Assembly: GCA_000181795.3 (NCBI GenBank)
Contig: CM012953.1
Coordinates: 11,884,006 to 11,948,005 of the forward strand
Reading direction: 5' to 3'
From: Trichinella spiralis
Lineage: Eukaryota > Nematoda > Enoplea > Trichinellida > Trichinellidae
Length of the DNA: 64,000 bases
Shown here: positions 36,131 to 48,328 of the stretch, one piece after another
How the letters are laid out: each line of letters starts with the position of its first letter
Numbering within the stretch: position 1 is the first letter of the stretch
Position numbers and translations under genes: made by a program
The notes under the pieces: model-generated
Database searches by the model: none
Told to the model about the DNA's origin: nothing
The model's input: only the letters and a program-made list of their open reading frames with translations

Positions 36131-37007
36131 GAGCTACTAAAATGTCGGGTATTTGTTAGTGCAATAATTTGCACACTGACGAAACTGTAATTAAAAAATT
36201 GATTGCCCGAACGCAAAACTAAAGTGCGGCTGTGCTAAGCAAAACGTGTTTTTAAATAAAATACAAAAAACCGAGAAAACAATGTTTGCTGCACGTGCAT
36301 GAGAAGAACTTCACAATTAGCAAAAAATATTTTTTTGCCAAATAAGGTCATCAGGAAAAACGGCAATTCTTTTAACGGCTAATAAAATTTATAACGGCAG
36401 ATTCAATTTCCATAAAGTGGGCGTCACTAGGGATATCGCCAAAAATTCATAAATTAATTTTAAAATTTAAATAAATATTTAAAATATTTATGAAAATCAA
36501 TAAAATCACTTATGAGCATTTACAAATTAATTTTAAATAACTGCTGCAATTTTAGCTAAATAATCCTGACCGAAGAGAATTTTCAGTTTATGAAAATGAT
36601 TTGTAACATGGTATTTTATTTTATTAATTAATTAAAATCTGCATTATGACAATTAAAAATATTTTGACTGAGTATTGGTCCCATTAACTTATGCAATAGT
36701 AATTTATTAGTACTTGCCCATTATATACTGTAACAATTTTCAATATGGAACTGGTGAATTTTTTATTCCATGAAAGAATTACAATAAATTGAATAAAATG
36801 TGCAGTATATCGGGTTATTCTTAAAAGATTTTGCCTTTGTTATTTAAAATTCAAAGTGAATATTCGTGGTTAGAAAGAAAAATCTTTCTTTGTTCATCTA
36901 CGTGGAAGTGAACGCGCGTTAGGATGGAATAAAAAGAATACAGACAACCCATTTAACGCATAAGTACATAATTATATATATGTATTGGATTTGGAGATTT
37001 TTTTCAG
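35533..37007. other. Intergenic with TA microsatellite
   Basis: AT-rich. A pure TA run lies at 36101-36128; open frames crossing it are low-complexity artefacts. No gene was identified before the possible exon at 37008. Confidence 0.5.
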
Positions 37008-37355
37008 AGTGAAATTGTCACGAACACGGGTTTAATCAACATCGTTTGTGTATTTGAATGCTTCATCGAACCGAAACTAGCGGAAGTAGTGTCGATTCAG
37101 CTGTACACAGCGATACGGTAATTTTGAATTTTTCTTAAAACTACATTCCGAATGGCTTTGTATATTTCTTTTCCAACTTCCGCGGCCCGACACAGGTCAT
37201 CAACGGTCTACAAAAGGAAACGCTTACAACCAAGAGGTCATCAAACAAGGCCAATATCCTGCGACATGTCTTCTGGCCTCAACTTCCGCACGTATACAGG
37301 CCGATTTCTTGCCAGTCTTGGCGCTCTAGTAATAGCTGGAACTCTGAAAATGTAA
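37008..37355 (+). CDS. Possible small orphan protein with C-terminal hydrophobic anchor
   Basis: Two candidate exons fit together in phase. The stretch 37008-37117 is open, follows TTTTTTCAG and ends CG|GTAATT; 37196-37355 follows CGACACAG, contains MSSGLNFRTYTGRFLASLGA, then LVIAGTLKM and stop. Both are richer in GC than their flanks. The last 20 residues would make a short tail anchor. I do not recognise a family, and no start codon was found upstream; the second part alone can also be read from ATG 37152. It could be a small mitochondrial or ER membrane protein, or a 5'-UTR segment of another gene. Confidence 0.35.
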
Positions 37356-39050
37356 ACTTCTGCCAAATTACTCGAGAAATCATTCCTTCCTTGCACACGG
37401 TTGAACGTTTTCCTCTTCCAAATAGACATTAATACGGAAAAATAATTTTTTCATTTGTAACAACTAGCTTCTGGTAAGTCCGGATCTTGATTAAAATTTC
37501 TAGTCGACAGTAATTTGTATATTGTATTTATTTGTATGTATAAATTTTATACCAATTGTTGCAGAGGTTCTTTTCAGTTAAGTATCTAGTTATTAGTGAC
37601 AAGGAAGTGCAAGAACTGCATTGTCCAGGTCTTAGGACTTCATTTTTTGAACGTTTTTCTCAGATGACTTTCATGAAAAATTGTTCTTTCAATTATCTTG
37701 AATATAGCTGTGTTGCAACAATTGAATGAACTGAAAACAGCAACCGCTTCTATTTTCCACATTACAGTTATGCAGTTAATTTCAATTATTTACAAAATAC
37801 TGTAGATAAAAATTAAACGTAATATGGAAGTTATTCTACTGATGTATTGATTGTATTTTTCATTATTAAATTTATCAGAAATGCATATTCATGTTTTAAA
37901 GTATTTCTTATAGGATAAAGAGAGAATATAATGCATTTTATTTGAAAGATTATTGTGTGACAAAGAGGACAGGTTTTGCTTGATTTTACACTTGGAAAGG
38001 TTTCATCTATTAAATAATATAAGTAACTTTGCATCAATTATTATTGAACCAGTTTGATAGGGTAGGTATACATTAGTATATCGGAAGAAGTATTTTCACA
38101 TTTTGTACTTTTTCTCAAAGAAATTGCAAAGCACTTTAAAGATTTTTTTTTTATAAATTTACATCTTGTAATAATATTTTCATTGTAAGTGGATTTAGAA
38201 TTTTGTTGAACACTGTAATCGTAGTGAGTGACATTAAAAGTTTGGAAAGTTGATTTTTAAAAGTTATAAAATAATAATAATAAATCTTGAAGTGTTGGTA
38301 GATAGAAATTATTTTACATACTGTACATTGTTTATAAATTTTTCAAAACACCATGTCATTACTGATCATTTTCTTTATTAAATGAACAATCAGGTAAATA
38401 TTTTTTTTGTAATATTTCAAATATGCTGAAGTGAATTCTGTTGTACAGTTGTTTATCTAATTTGTGAAATGAAGCGTGTTCGAAGTGTATTCATTGTTTT
38501 AGGTCATACGTTTGTTTTTGTATGTTTTTTGAATGAACCTGCTGATTATTTTTGTTATTACGAATTATTTGAAATAAAAGCCATGCTTAAGAATGACCTG
38601 AATAATTTTCTGCCAATTGGAAATAATTTTGACGCTACATTTGCCGGTCAACAAATTTAGTTCGCATTTTCAACTTGCTCATGCTGTCAAATGAACAATT
38701 TAACTGCAATGATTTGCATCAGTGATTGTAATAACAGTGATTTAGTCGATATGTGTTTATTTTTGTTTTCATTTACTTGTGTATATTTTAAAAATTATCT
38801 TGCAGTTTATTATTTCTATTGTGTTGTTTGAAAAGAGGGAATGTGGAAATGTTTTGCAAAAATAAAGCGCTAATAATTTGATAATAGCTTACAAGTTTAG
38901 AAATAATTAAAAACAATTTTTTGAAGGAAGCATTTTTTTCAATTTTCATTTATTAAATTAATATTCTGTACTGCATGCATGTAGGAAAGTGATTTTACAT
39001 TTATTATTTATCATTGTTATGTTAATTTAATTTCAATTTCAGAAATAACA
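37356..39050. other. Intergenic and upstream region of CPR
   Basis: AT-rich. A 63-codon frame at 38469-38660 has a hydrophobic start but no other support. The AG at 39041-39042 is a good acceptor eight bases before the CPR ATG. Confidence 0.5.
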
Positions 39051-41832
39051 ATGGATGAACAGTTGGGCAGTGGGGATGCTGGATCGTGGTTGAGTTTCGT
39101 AGATTGGTTGGTTCTTGGTTTTGGGTTGCTGGTGGCGTTGGCTTACTTTTGGCAGAATAAATTCGAAAGCAGACGTTCACAGATTTCTGTATCATTCAAG
39201 CCCATAATCCCTGCACAAACTAGCAATGGAACTCTCGATACGCACAGTTTTGTAGCTAAAATGAAAGCAGCTGTATGTTCTCTTTAAGCTTACACTACTT
39301 TGAAAATATTTTTCAATTTGTGACTTTTGTGATTGTGTTTCACTTTATGCACAGGGGAAGAATATGGTTGTTTTCTATGGTTCACAGACTGGTACAGCCG
39401 AGGATTTGGCATTTAGGTTGGCCAAAGATGCAGTTCGTTATGGAATGAAAGCGATTGCGCTTGATCCTGAAGAATATGATCCAGTAATTTGTTTTTTAAA
39501 AAATTTTAAGAATATTTAAAATATCGATTGATTTGTTGTTCTCATTGGAGGAAGATTTGTATTTGTTGGCGGAAATTCCCAATTCGTTAGCAGTATTTTG
39601 CATGGCTACTTATGGTGAAGGAGATCCGACCGATAATGCTCGTGAATTTTTCGAATACTTGCACAGGTCGGAGGCAGATTTGAGCGGAGTGAATTACGCT
39701 GTAAGTTATTTGAAACAAAAAATTAAATTATACAAGCTTTTTTTGACATGTTAAAAAAATGAAAATTATATTTGAAACTGTATTTGTCCAGTTTAGGTTT
39801 TCGGTTTGGGCAATAAAACCTACGAGCATTTCAATGCGATGGGAAAATACACTGACAAACAGTTGGCAAAAATGGGTGCCACACGTCTGTGTCAACTGGG
39901 AATTGGCGACGACGACGGAAAGTATGCGTGAAGAAAATAATATATTATTATTGTCAAAATATGTATTTTTTTGTTTTTTTTAATGTTCAGTTTGGAAGAA
40001 GATTTTATTGTTTGGCGAGAAGAGTTTTGGTTGTCGGTTTGCAGACATTTTAATATAACCAACGTTGGTGAAGATGTTTCGATTCGAGAATACGAATTGT
40101 CCATTATTGAAGACTGCGATACCAAGGGTGTCTTTTGCGGAGAGGTGTCTCGATTGGGTGCTTATCGAAATCAAAAAGCGTAAGCAGTATTAAATTTATT
40201 ATTGCGATTTAATTATGCGCTTGTTTGTTCTGCTGAAGACCGTACCATCAGAAGAATCCATTCCTCGCAACGGTGATTGTCAATCGAGATTTGCATTGTG
40301 GAGGAGATCGCACTTGTCGGCACATTGAATTCAATTTGACAGGTTCTAGACTTAGGTAGAGAGCTTTGTAATTTATTATTTTTGCAATATTCTGTTATTT
40401 ATACGTAATGCTTTAAGATATGAAGCTGGGGATCATTTGGCAGTTTATCCAGAAAATGATGGAGAACTTGTTGAACAATTTGGAAAACTGTTCAACGTCG
40501 ATTTGGATACGGTTTTCACTTTGACAAACGTAGATCGTAAGTGAACCGGTATTTAATAAATTTAAATTAAATTTAAATTATTTAATTTAGCTGACAGTAG
40601 CAAACGCAATCCTTTCCCATGCCCGTGTTCGTTTCGTACAGCACTGACGTACTACGTCGATATTAGCACACCACCGAAAACCAACGTCGTCAAAGAGTTG
40701 AGTCAGTATTGTTCTGACGAGAGGGAGAAAAATTTCCTGCTGAGCATGGTCACAATGGAAGAGAAGAGTCGGGTAAAATTCAACACTGTTATTGTTGTTG
40801 ATTATTTGTTAAAAAAAAATTTTTTTTGAACATTGTATTATAGCGAAAATATTCAGAATGGGTTATTCATGATCATCGAACATTGTTGGATATTTTGATA
40901 GAATTGTCCAGCTGTCGACCACCGCTTGATTTGCTTCTGGAACTGTTGCCAAGATTGCAGCCTCGATTTTACTCAATTAGCTCATCTCCGAAAGTTGATC
41001 CGTCGTTGGTATCGATCACTGTTATCGTTTTGAAGTACACCACCCCAATTGGACGCCCTGGTAAAGGGGTGGCTACAAATTATCTAGCATCCAAGATTGC
41101 CGTCGAAAACAAACCCCATCCACAAGTATTTCTACTTGAAACAGATATTTCCCATTTACAAGATATTTGTTTGTTGAATCAGGTGCCAATTTACATCAGA
41201 CGATCTCAATTCAGACTGCCACATTCGCCGTCAACGCCAGTGGTGATGATTGGACCAGGTACAGGAATAGCGCCGTTTCGTGGTTTCATTCAAGAACGTG
41301 CCATGCTTAAACAGACAGGTATATATATATGTATACCGTTGAGATTTTTCACTTTGAACACTGTCAGGTCGTGAGGTTGGTCCGATGATTCTGTACTTCG
41401 GATGTCGCAAGAGAAAAGAGGATTATTTGTACGGACAAGAGTTGGAAGCTTGGCTCAAGGATGGAACGCTCAGCGAATTGCACGTCGCTTTTTCACGCGA
41501 TCAGCCACGCAAAGTTTACGTGCAGCATTTGATGCTGGAACGAAAACAGTCAATTTGGAGCTTATTGCAAAATGGTGCTTTCTTCTACGTCTGTGGGTAA
41601 GTTGGATGTGATGAGGAATCAGACGAGGCGGTGAATCAATGTTGTCCTTGTTTATTTGTTTGTTTGTTTGTTTGTTTGTTGCAGCGACGCCCGAAATATG
41701 GCGAGAGATGTGCACAGTGCTTTGATGCAGATCATTGCCGGAGAAGGTGACATGAATGCGGACGAAGCGGCCGCGTATTTCAAGCAGCTCGAATCGCAGA
41801 AACGTTATCAGGCGGATGTTTGGAGTACGTGA
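39051..41832 (+). CDS. POR: NADPH-cytochrome P450 reductase
   Basis: Transfers electrons from NADPH through FAD and FMN to cytochrome P450s on the ER membrane. Twelve exons: 39051-39272, 39355-39483, 39551-39700, 39797-39921, 39991-40179, 40239-40355, 40418-40536, 40591-40772, 40844-41125, 41183-41318, 41368-41596, 41685-41832, giving 675 residues (human about 677). Visible parts: N-terminal membrane anchor (FVDWLVLGFGLLVALAYFW); FMN loops (FYGSQTGTAEDLA, ATYGEGDPTDNA, FGLGNKTYEHFN); FAD motifs (RFYSISSSP, GKGVATNYL); NADPH motifs (GPGTGIAPFRGFIQER, RKRKEDYLY, FSRDQPRKVYVQH, YVCGDARNMARDV); and the C-terminal DVWS bearing the stacking Trp, here followed by one extra Thr. C. elegans counterpart is emb-8. 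The 41126-41182 intron is in frame and stop-free. An AATAAA lies near 41930. Confidence 0.96.
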
Positions 41833-42112
41833 GAAGAGAAGAATGTTTCGTCTTTTCGGTGAACAAACAACAAATATTAATAATAATTTCTACGGCTGAT
41901 TTGTACATTGCTTGTTAATCCTGCCAAATTAATAAAATTGTCGCTTATAAAAAAACAGTAGAAAAAGCTTCAACCGCTTCTGCATTGCAATTTTCATGCC
42001 CATTTGTGATCGATGATGTCCTCCATCGTATTTTTTCATTTTATAAATTTCATCCAAATAGCGCGGTTGCAGAATTGAAGCTTCAGAAACAAATTGATTA
42101 GAGTATTCAGGG

Positions 42113-42730
42113 ATGAGGTTGAATGGGCGGACTTCGGTCTCCGGTCGGCTGGTGATGTTGGTTCCGTACGGTAAAGCGCACGTGGCCCGCTATCATCAGT
42201 GGATGCAGTGCGACATCTTGCGGGCTCAGACTGGTTCCGAACAGCTCTCTTTGGAAGATGAGTACAAAATGCAGAAGAGTTGGCAGGAGGATGAGGACAA
42301 GCTGACGTTCATCGTCGTCGCCAAGCAACTTTGGCAAGAGAGCCGTTTCGACGACGTAGGGGCGATGGTCGGCGATGTCAATCTCTTCTTCACGCCCGAC
42401 CAACGTTCCGCCGAAGTGGAGGTGATGATTGCCGAACCAGCGTGGCGTGGGCGTGGCTTGGGCAAGGAAGCGGTGAAGATGTTGCTTGTCTACGCTTTTC
42501 AGCAGCTCCACGTTGAACGATTCGTGGCGAAAATCCGTTCGGACAACGAGCCAAGTTTAGCCTTGTTCCAGTCGCTTCAGTTCAAGCAATTCTGTCGCGT
42601 TGACGTGTTCCAAGAACTGCACATGGAATTGATTCTTCATCCGGATCTGGTGAACGTTTGGAAACAGGACACAAATTATGCTGAACTTGGATATCCATGC
42701 GCACAAATGAACGATCAAATGGAACAGTAA
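42113..42730 (+). CDS. NAT9: N-acetyltransferase 9 (GNAT family)
   Basis: A GNAT-fold acetyltransferase related to human NAT9, implicated in tubulin/microtubule acetylation. A single exon of 205 residues. Matches to the family are dense: MRLNGRTSVSGRLVMLVPYG, YHQWMQCDILRAQTGSEQLS, LEDEYKMQKSWQEDEDKLTF, VGDVNLFF, AEVEVMIAEPAWRGRGLGKE (the acetyl-CoA loop R-G-x-G-L-G), EAVKMLLVYAF, AKIRSDNEPSLALFQSLQF and FQELHMEL. GC content is well above the flanks. It begins 280 bp after the CPR stop on the same strand, and an AG acceptor (TATTCAG) ends three bases before the ATG, suggesting a 5'-UTR intron or trans-splicing. Confidence 0.94.
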   Translation: MRLNGRTSVSGRLVMLVPYGKAHVARYHQWMQCDILRAQTGSEQLSLEDEYKMQKSWQEDEDKLTFIVVAKQLWQESRFDDVGAMVGDVNLFFTPDQRSAEVEVMIAEPAWRGRGLGKEAVKMLLVYAFQQLHVERFVAKIRSDNEPSLALFQSLQFKQFCRVDVFQELHMELILHPDLVNVWKQDTNYAELGYPCAQMNDQMEQ

Positions 42731-43601
42731 TAAATTTGAGAGTGAAAAAGCAAAAAAAAGTTTTGTCAAATCAATGATATTGTCATTGTAGCGAAAATGT
42801 TTTCTTCATATTTTATCAGAGTAAACATTGAAAAATTATTGCCAGTAGTTCTTTTGTAAAGAAAATCAAGTACTGTTTTAGTTTTTCAAGTTCGAAAATC
42901 ATAGTCATTTCATTAAACAAGAATTTTCATTTGAAAAATATGGGGTTCATTGTTTATTTACATACTTTATCAAATGAAAAAATAATTTCATCAAATATAT
43001 TTAAAAATCATAAGAGTTTTCTAAATTTCATTAATATTTTTGTTATTTTACAAAACTAGACATGTTGAAATCTGAATGCATATAGTTTGGCTTTCAACAT
43101 TGGAAAATATTTAAATTTTTTATTAAAATTTTAATATATTTAAAAGAGTAAAGAAGACAATCTATTTACAAGCTGTTTACAGTCTGTTGTCTTGATTATC
43201 CAAAACAGGTTCTTTTCAACGTGAAATCAGAACAAATAAATCAACACGCTTTTATATATAATTTCATGAAACCTGCTGAAAGTGTGGCGAAATGGAAAGC
43301 GTTTGCAAGCATCAAGCACTTTTCGCTATTCAATGAAATTCACATTCTGAAGAAAAAATAACAATAATTTCATATCCTTTGTTGTCAATCATTTTTATTA
43401 CATTTTCACAAAATTAAAAGAAATCATTCATCACTTTGTTCCATTGTTGACGAACTTGTCAGTGGACGGACACACGGCTGTACGTTGAAAGCCGTATGTT
43501 GTCAAGTGATCCATCGGTGTTTTTTTCACAATTGAGCATTATTTATTTTTGATCTTCTAAAATTACATTGTCGTTGTTGATGCATATTCCGGGTATTTTG
43601 A
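42731..43601. other. Intergenic, no gene seen
   Basis: AT-rich spacer. A GC-richer patch at 43435-43520 just upstream of the FAM20 gene may be its promoter or 5' UTR. Confidence 0.5.
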
Positions 43602-45623
43602 ATGAATGCTTCAAAAGTAGCGTTTGTGATACTTTTCCTCTGCTTTGCAATGTCGGTGTTGTTGATTTTCACTTTGCAAAATTATCTCCTCAGAGATGAT
43701 TATGAATTTCTGTTGGAGAACCACGTCGCGTTGGACCGCGTTGGGAAAACCGTTGACCAATCACTGCTGGCACAGTTGAGACCACGACTGCGGCACAATT
43801 CGAGCAGAGCAAAAATCCGAAGCCTGCTTTCACTGCCTTGGGCAGTTCTTCTTGGACAGCCTGACTGCTCTGACGAAGTCACAGTTTATGATTATTTGTT
43901 AGAACATTTCGGGTATAGAGACAGCGAAAAATTTTTTTCATTTTCAATTTGAATTCACAGGCAAAAAATTATTGCTTTTATTTTCAAATTTTAATTATTT
44001 CAGCAACGATATACAGAACACGACAATCTGGGATCGTTACTATTTATCCATGAGCACCTGTCGCATGTACAATAGTGAAACTGTTGTGGATCAACTGTTG
44101 AACTTGCTAGTGACAATGCCAATTCAAGATGTGAAAAATATGGAAGCAGGAACTCAACTGAAATTGCTGATCACGTTTGAAAATAATTATTCTGCTTTGT
44201 TTAAGCCAATGCGGTACGATTGTTTGTTATTTGAAACAACCAAATGATTCCATTTCCTTTTTGTAATGATATAAATGAAAGTTGATTTAAAAATGATAGA
44301 AAATGCTCAGCAATAACTTTAATCAATAAAAAATTGTTTCAGACAAAATCGAGAAGAAGAGACAAATCCAAATCACTTTTACTTTTCTGATTTTGAAAGG
44401 CACAACGCCGAAATAGCGGCATATCATCTTGATCGGTAAAACAAAAAAGCATACAATAATAATAATAATACTTGCTTTTCTTAAAAAACATTTTTTTATT
44501 ACAGTATACTTAAATTTTACAAAGCTATTCCAACAGTTGGCAGACGAATTAATGTCACTGCAGATATTGAATTGAATTCCAAATTATCACCGGGTCTTAA
44601 TGATACTTTTTTCCTATCTCCAGGTACTGTTATTCAAGAAGAAGACATTTCACTTGTTGATTACGATTTGCTTTTGATTGATAATTTTCAATAGCCAAAA
44701 ATAAATGCTTTTATGGAAAATGCCTTTACTACTGTGACTTTCTACACCCAATTTGTGGCAGTCCAGACATGATCGAAGGTTCTATGCAAATTTTCTTGCC
44801 TGATGAAGAAATGATTCCAACCGATTACGTTCGATCTCCGTTCAGAAGGTTGCAGTTGATTTATTTGCATTTTTGTTTGAAAAAACCTTTTAAACGTCTG
44901 TTTAACTGACAACAATAAAATTAACTGCAGAACTTATTCAAGAAACAAACAACTAGCAGAATGGCAGTATAACAAAAATTTTTGCAACGAAAAAGTTGTT
45001 CGACTAGAGCCGTACAATAATGGAAGTCGACTACTGGAGATGATCGACGCGTACATTTTTGATTTTCTCATTGGTAAACTACGTAATAATTTTGCAATTC
45101 CAATAAACTTTTCGTCATTATGAACAATAATTTCAATTTCAGGAAATCAAGACAGACATCACTTTGAATTTTTCAACCTGACCAATAACGGACATCTGGG
45201 CTTCATAATGAATCTAGACAACGGAAGAGGGTAAGCTCGAAGCATATGTATATTGATTGAGTTATTGCGATATTTTCATACAGTTTCGGCGATTCAAAGA
45301 AAGATGATTTCGACATCTTGGCACCTCTTGTACAATGTTGCATGATCAGGCCGAGAACGCTGAAGCGACTGCTCGACTATTATTTCGGACCGGTATCACT
45401 TTCGACCGCACTGAATCGTTCCATGGCCAGTGATCCGTTGGCGCCAATATTGGCTGACAAACATCTGCTCGCCATTGACAGACGTTTGGAAGCGGTGCTT
45501 TTACAAGTGAGCAAGTGCATCAATGACAAAGAAGGACATTTTGATCAAGTCGTCCGAACAACGTACAGTAACGATTTGCCTACAATTGCCGCCGAATCTG
45601 TCCTCGTCGACATACAATCTTGA
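43602..45623 (+). CDS. FAM20-family secretory-pathway kinase (FAM20B-like)
   Basis: A Golgi/secreted kinase of the FAM20 family, whose members phosphorylate xylose in proteoglycan linkers (FAM20B) or secreted proteins at S-x-E (FAM20C). Eight exons: 43602-43912, 44004-44213, 44343-44435, 44505-44623, 44695-44848, 44931-45073, 45143-45230, 45284-45623; 485 residues. A signal anchor ([18 protein letters not shown]) is followed by the kinase lobe: [19 protein letters not shown] (ATP-binding Lys), [61 protein letters not shown] (catalytic Asp), [10 protein letters not shown] (metal-binding Asp) and [19 protein letters not shown]. All key residues appear intact. Local resemblance is greatest to FAM20B, but nematodes are reported to have a single FAM20 (FAMK-1), so the substrate is not settled. 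Confidence 0.92.
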
Positions 45624-45941
45624 GTAATTTGAAAATAAATTTCAAAACGTGAAATCAAATATACAAAAGAAAAATTAAGCTAATCATGTTGTTAACATTT
45701 TATTTTGAGAAAAAAATATACATGCAACAACAACAACAACAACAATATTCTTTTTTTGTGTATCATCCCTGCACTGTACCATTCGTCTACCCTGCTAAAC
45801 GTGAAATTCACTGTACATTTGTTGCAAATGAATATTTAATACGACAAAACAAAAATCAAAAAACCCTCATGTATAAGAATTATCATAATTTGTAACTGCA
45901 AAGTTAAACATAGCCAATGAACAACAACAACAACAACAATT
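45624..45941. other. Convergent 3' spacer with CAA repeats
   Basis: Separates the ends of the FAM20 gene (plus) and TRMT1 (minus). It holds two (CAA)n microsatellites (about 45724-45744 and 45921-45940) and polyadenylation signals. Confidence 0.7.
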
Positions 45942-48328
45942 TTACCCTTTTTTGGCTCTGCATTTTGGGCCCCAATTTTTTTGAGGATTCATCTGGTATC
46001 GCAAAAAGCCTTCAAGTTTACTTGATGGTTCCGCATCCGATCTGTTCGTAAAATCGACATTATTTCTAAAAATGGAACACTTCACAAGAGGTGAAATTAA
46101 ATGAGAAAAAGAAAATGTAAGTCCCACGTTCTAGCTGTTTTAAGAATTGCGGCGGATGGTGATGAGGATGAATTATTTATTTGGAAAGTATTATTTTTCA
46201 TCTCAGCCCAACACTTCATCGCATCCCACAGAAATGCATTTGGAGCGTCTGTTTTGATTGCAGTTGGATAAGCATGCGACGAAGAGACCCGAAATCCAGC
46301 ATTCAATATTGCAGATCTTGAAATAGTGTTCATCTTGAAAGCAAACGTCAATTATGACAAGCAGTGCTTGCAATTACCGAAACAAACGTTGCTTTGGAGT
46401 GGGCAAACGCAAAATACCGGCTAATCGCGATAAGCAATAATATAATGGCACATCTGGAAGTTCCTAGAAGAAAATAAAAGAAATTCAAATCAAACACAGC
46501 ATACCAGTGTTTAACGTTTTCAAAAATTACTTCACGAATAACTTTCAAAATTCCCAACAGTCGTTGGGTGGTGCTTAATTTGAAGTCAGTTTTAGCCATA
46601 CTGGCCACTGTTGCAGCTGTCCGGTCCACAAATCCGACATCGTGAATAGGATCTGACCAGATAGGGCCCGCAATCTACAAAAAATAATGATATCAGAAAA
46701 AGCATTATTTCTAAATTTTAACAAAATATCTATCTATATAAAGAACTTCACGTGATATTTGCCACCGCAATGTGAACAAGATTGAGGTACAACAGGGCCA
46801 ACAGCGTTGACAAATTTGACAAAACCTTTTTCTGAACACATTCGTCGTGCTAATGGTTGAATTTCAAAGCTTTCACACGATGCACATTGAAAAACCATGC
46901 TCTTTTTGCTGAAGCAATAACGCAATGACGAAAAATTATTATAAGAACTAACAAACAAACAAAAAGTCTAATCTAAATACCAAGCTGAATGTTTGGCCAC
47001 AGCTGCACCGGTAAACACTTGCACAAAAACTCTGATGTAAAAGTCAACGCTAACAGAAATTAACGGCTTCACATAACGGCCATAACAATTTGCTCGACTT
47101 TCCAAACAGCACAAAAGAATGCGAAGAGCCTCGAAAAAGCAAATATAAAATTTATCACAAGTCTTAACAATTGTTCATTGATTTCATTCCAATCTCATAT
47201 ACGAAACGCTTCAAAAAATATGCAAATGTTTCAAATTTACCAATTCATGACAGCATTTTGCTCTCAACGACATGCTTCCGTATTTTGCAAAACAAGATTC
47301 AGGAGTGTTCCCACATAATACGGCCACATCTGTGCAAGTGATCATCAACAAACCTGCAACGTTTTATAATTTCATCCAACTGCGAACCATTTTTATCTTA
47401 ATCAAGTGCTAATTATTAAAAATGCTTATTTACGCAATTCACAAAACTGCATTTTCTCTCAATTGCATAAAATAAATTGTTAACAAAAAACTGTGAAAAG
47501 TCGACTTTTAGTTCACTAAGTAATTTTAATATTAAACAAGTGGGCAAAAATAAAAAACTAAGCAAAGGGCGATTATTTTCAAAATTAATAGAACAAAATT
47601 TACTACAGGTGAAAAATATATAAATAAAACCAGACAGTACTTTAAGAAATCTTACCACCATCGGCGATAGCTTGAACGGCAGAATCGAGGAACTGAGAAG
47701 CACATCCATAAGGATCCAAGTCAATTACATGGAAACGCTTCAGACGGCTTCTGTGTTCATACATGACAGAGCTAAAAGATAAATTTTGAAAAAAACATTT
47801 CCGACAACATGAACTTACACAGCATCCGCTTGTGAAGCTGTAACCAGATGATCCACCTCGTTTTGCATTACGTTTCTTTTAATTGTCTCTATTGCATTAA
47901 CAGAAAGATCATTGGCAATAATTTGTTTAACCATTGGAACTTCTTTAGCATAACGAATAGAACGCAAACCGGATGCTGATAAAGCGTCAAGAACGGTGAT
48001 ATTGGAATTAAAAGACTCTTTTGAATCAGCTATTTAAAAAGAAAATAATGCAAACCAACGACAACATGTTTTATACAAACGAACTTGATTTACACTTTTT
48101 CTTGGATGACGGCAACTGTTCATCCGAATCATTTTCATCTGTATTCTGACATTCAACGAATGTTTTCAATACAGCAACACTGAAAAAGTCAAAATATTCA
48201 AACTGAACACTTTGAATTAAAACAGAACGCAACCTTAAATCTCGATTAAATTCTTGAACTGGATTATAAAAAACAGATCCTTTACGAAAAGTAATTTTAG
48301 CTTTGCCCTCTTTTATTTCCAAATCCAT
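45942..48328 (-). CDS. TRMT1: tRNA (guanine-26-N2)-dimethyltransferase
   Basis: Methylates G26 of tRNAs with SAM. Eleven minus-strand exons: 48234-48328, 48094-48179, 47819-48029, 47656-47771, 47241-47353, 46981-47129, 46752-46908, 46531-46674, 46378-46463, 46128-46316, 45942-46065, giving 489 residues. Order of features: [17 protein letters not shown] motif [38 protein letters not shown]; catalytic-region DVIDLDPYG-type [67 protein letters not shown]; a Cys region with CASC and [48 protein letters not shown] at the end. It lacks the C-terminal CCCH extension of vertebrate TRMT1, and has no evident mitochondrial presequence, although nuclear and mitochondrial forms are known in other species. 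Confidence 0.95.

Noticed and set aside
36031-36216. Minus-strand frame over the TA microsatellite
   Set aside because: Its centre is repeated Ile-Tyr from a TA run.
38469-38660. 63-codon frame with hydrophobic start before CPR
   Set aside because: Could be an upstream ORF, but no signal-peptide cleavage context, family motif or splice support was found.
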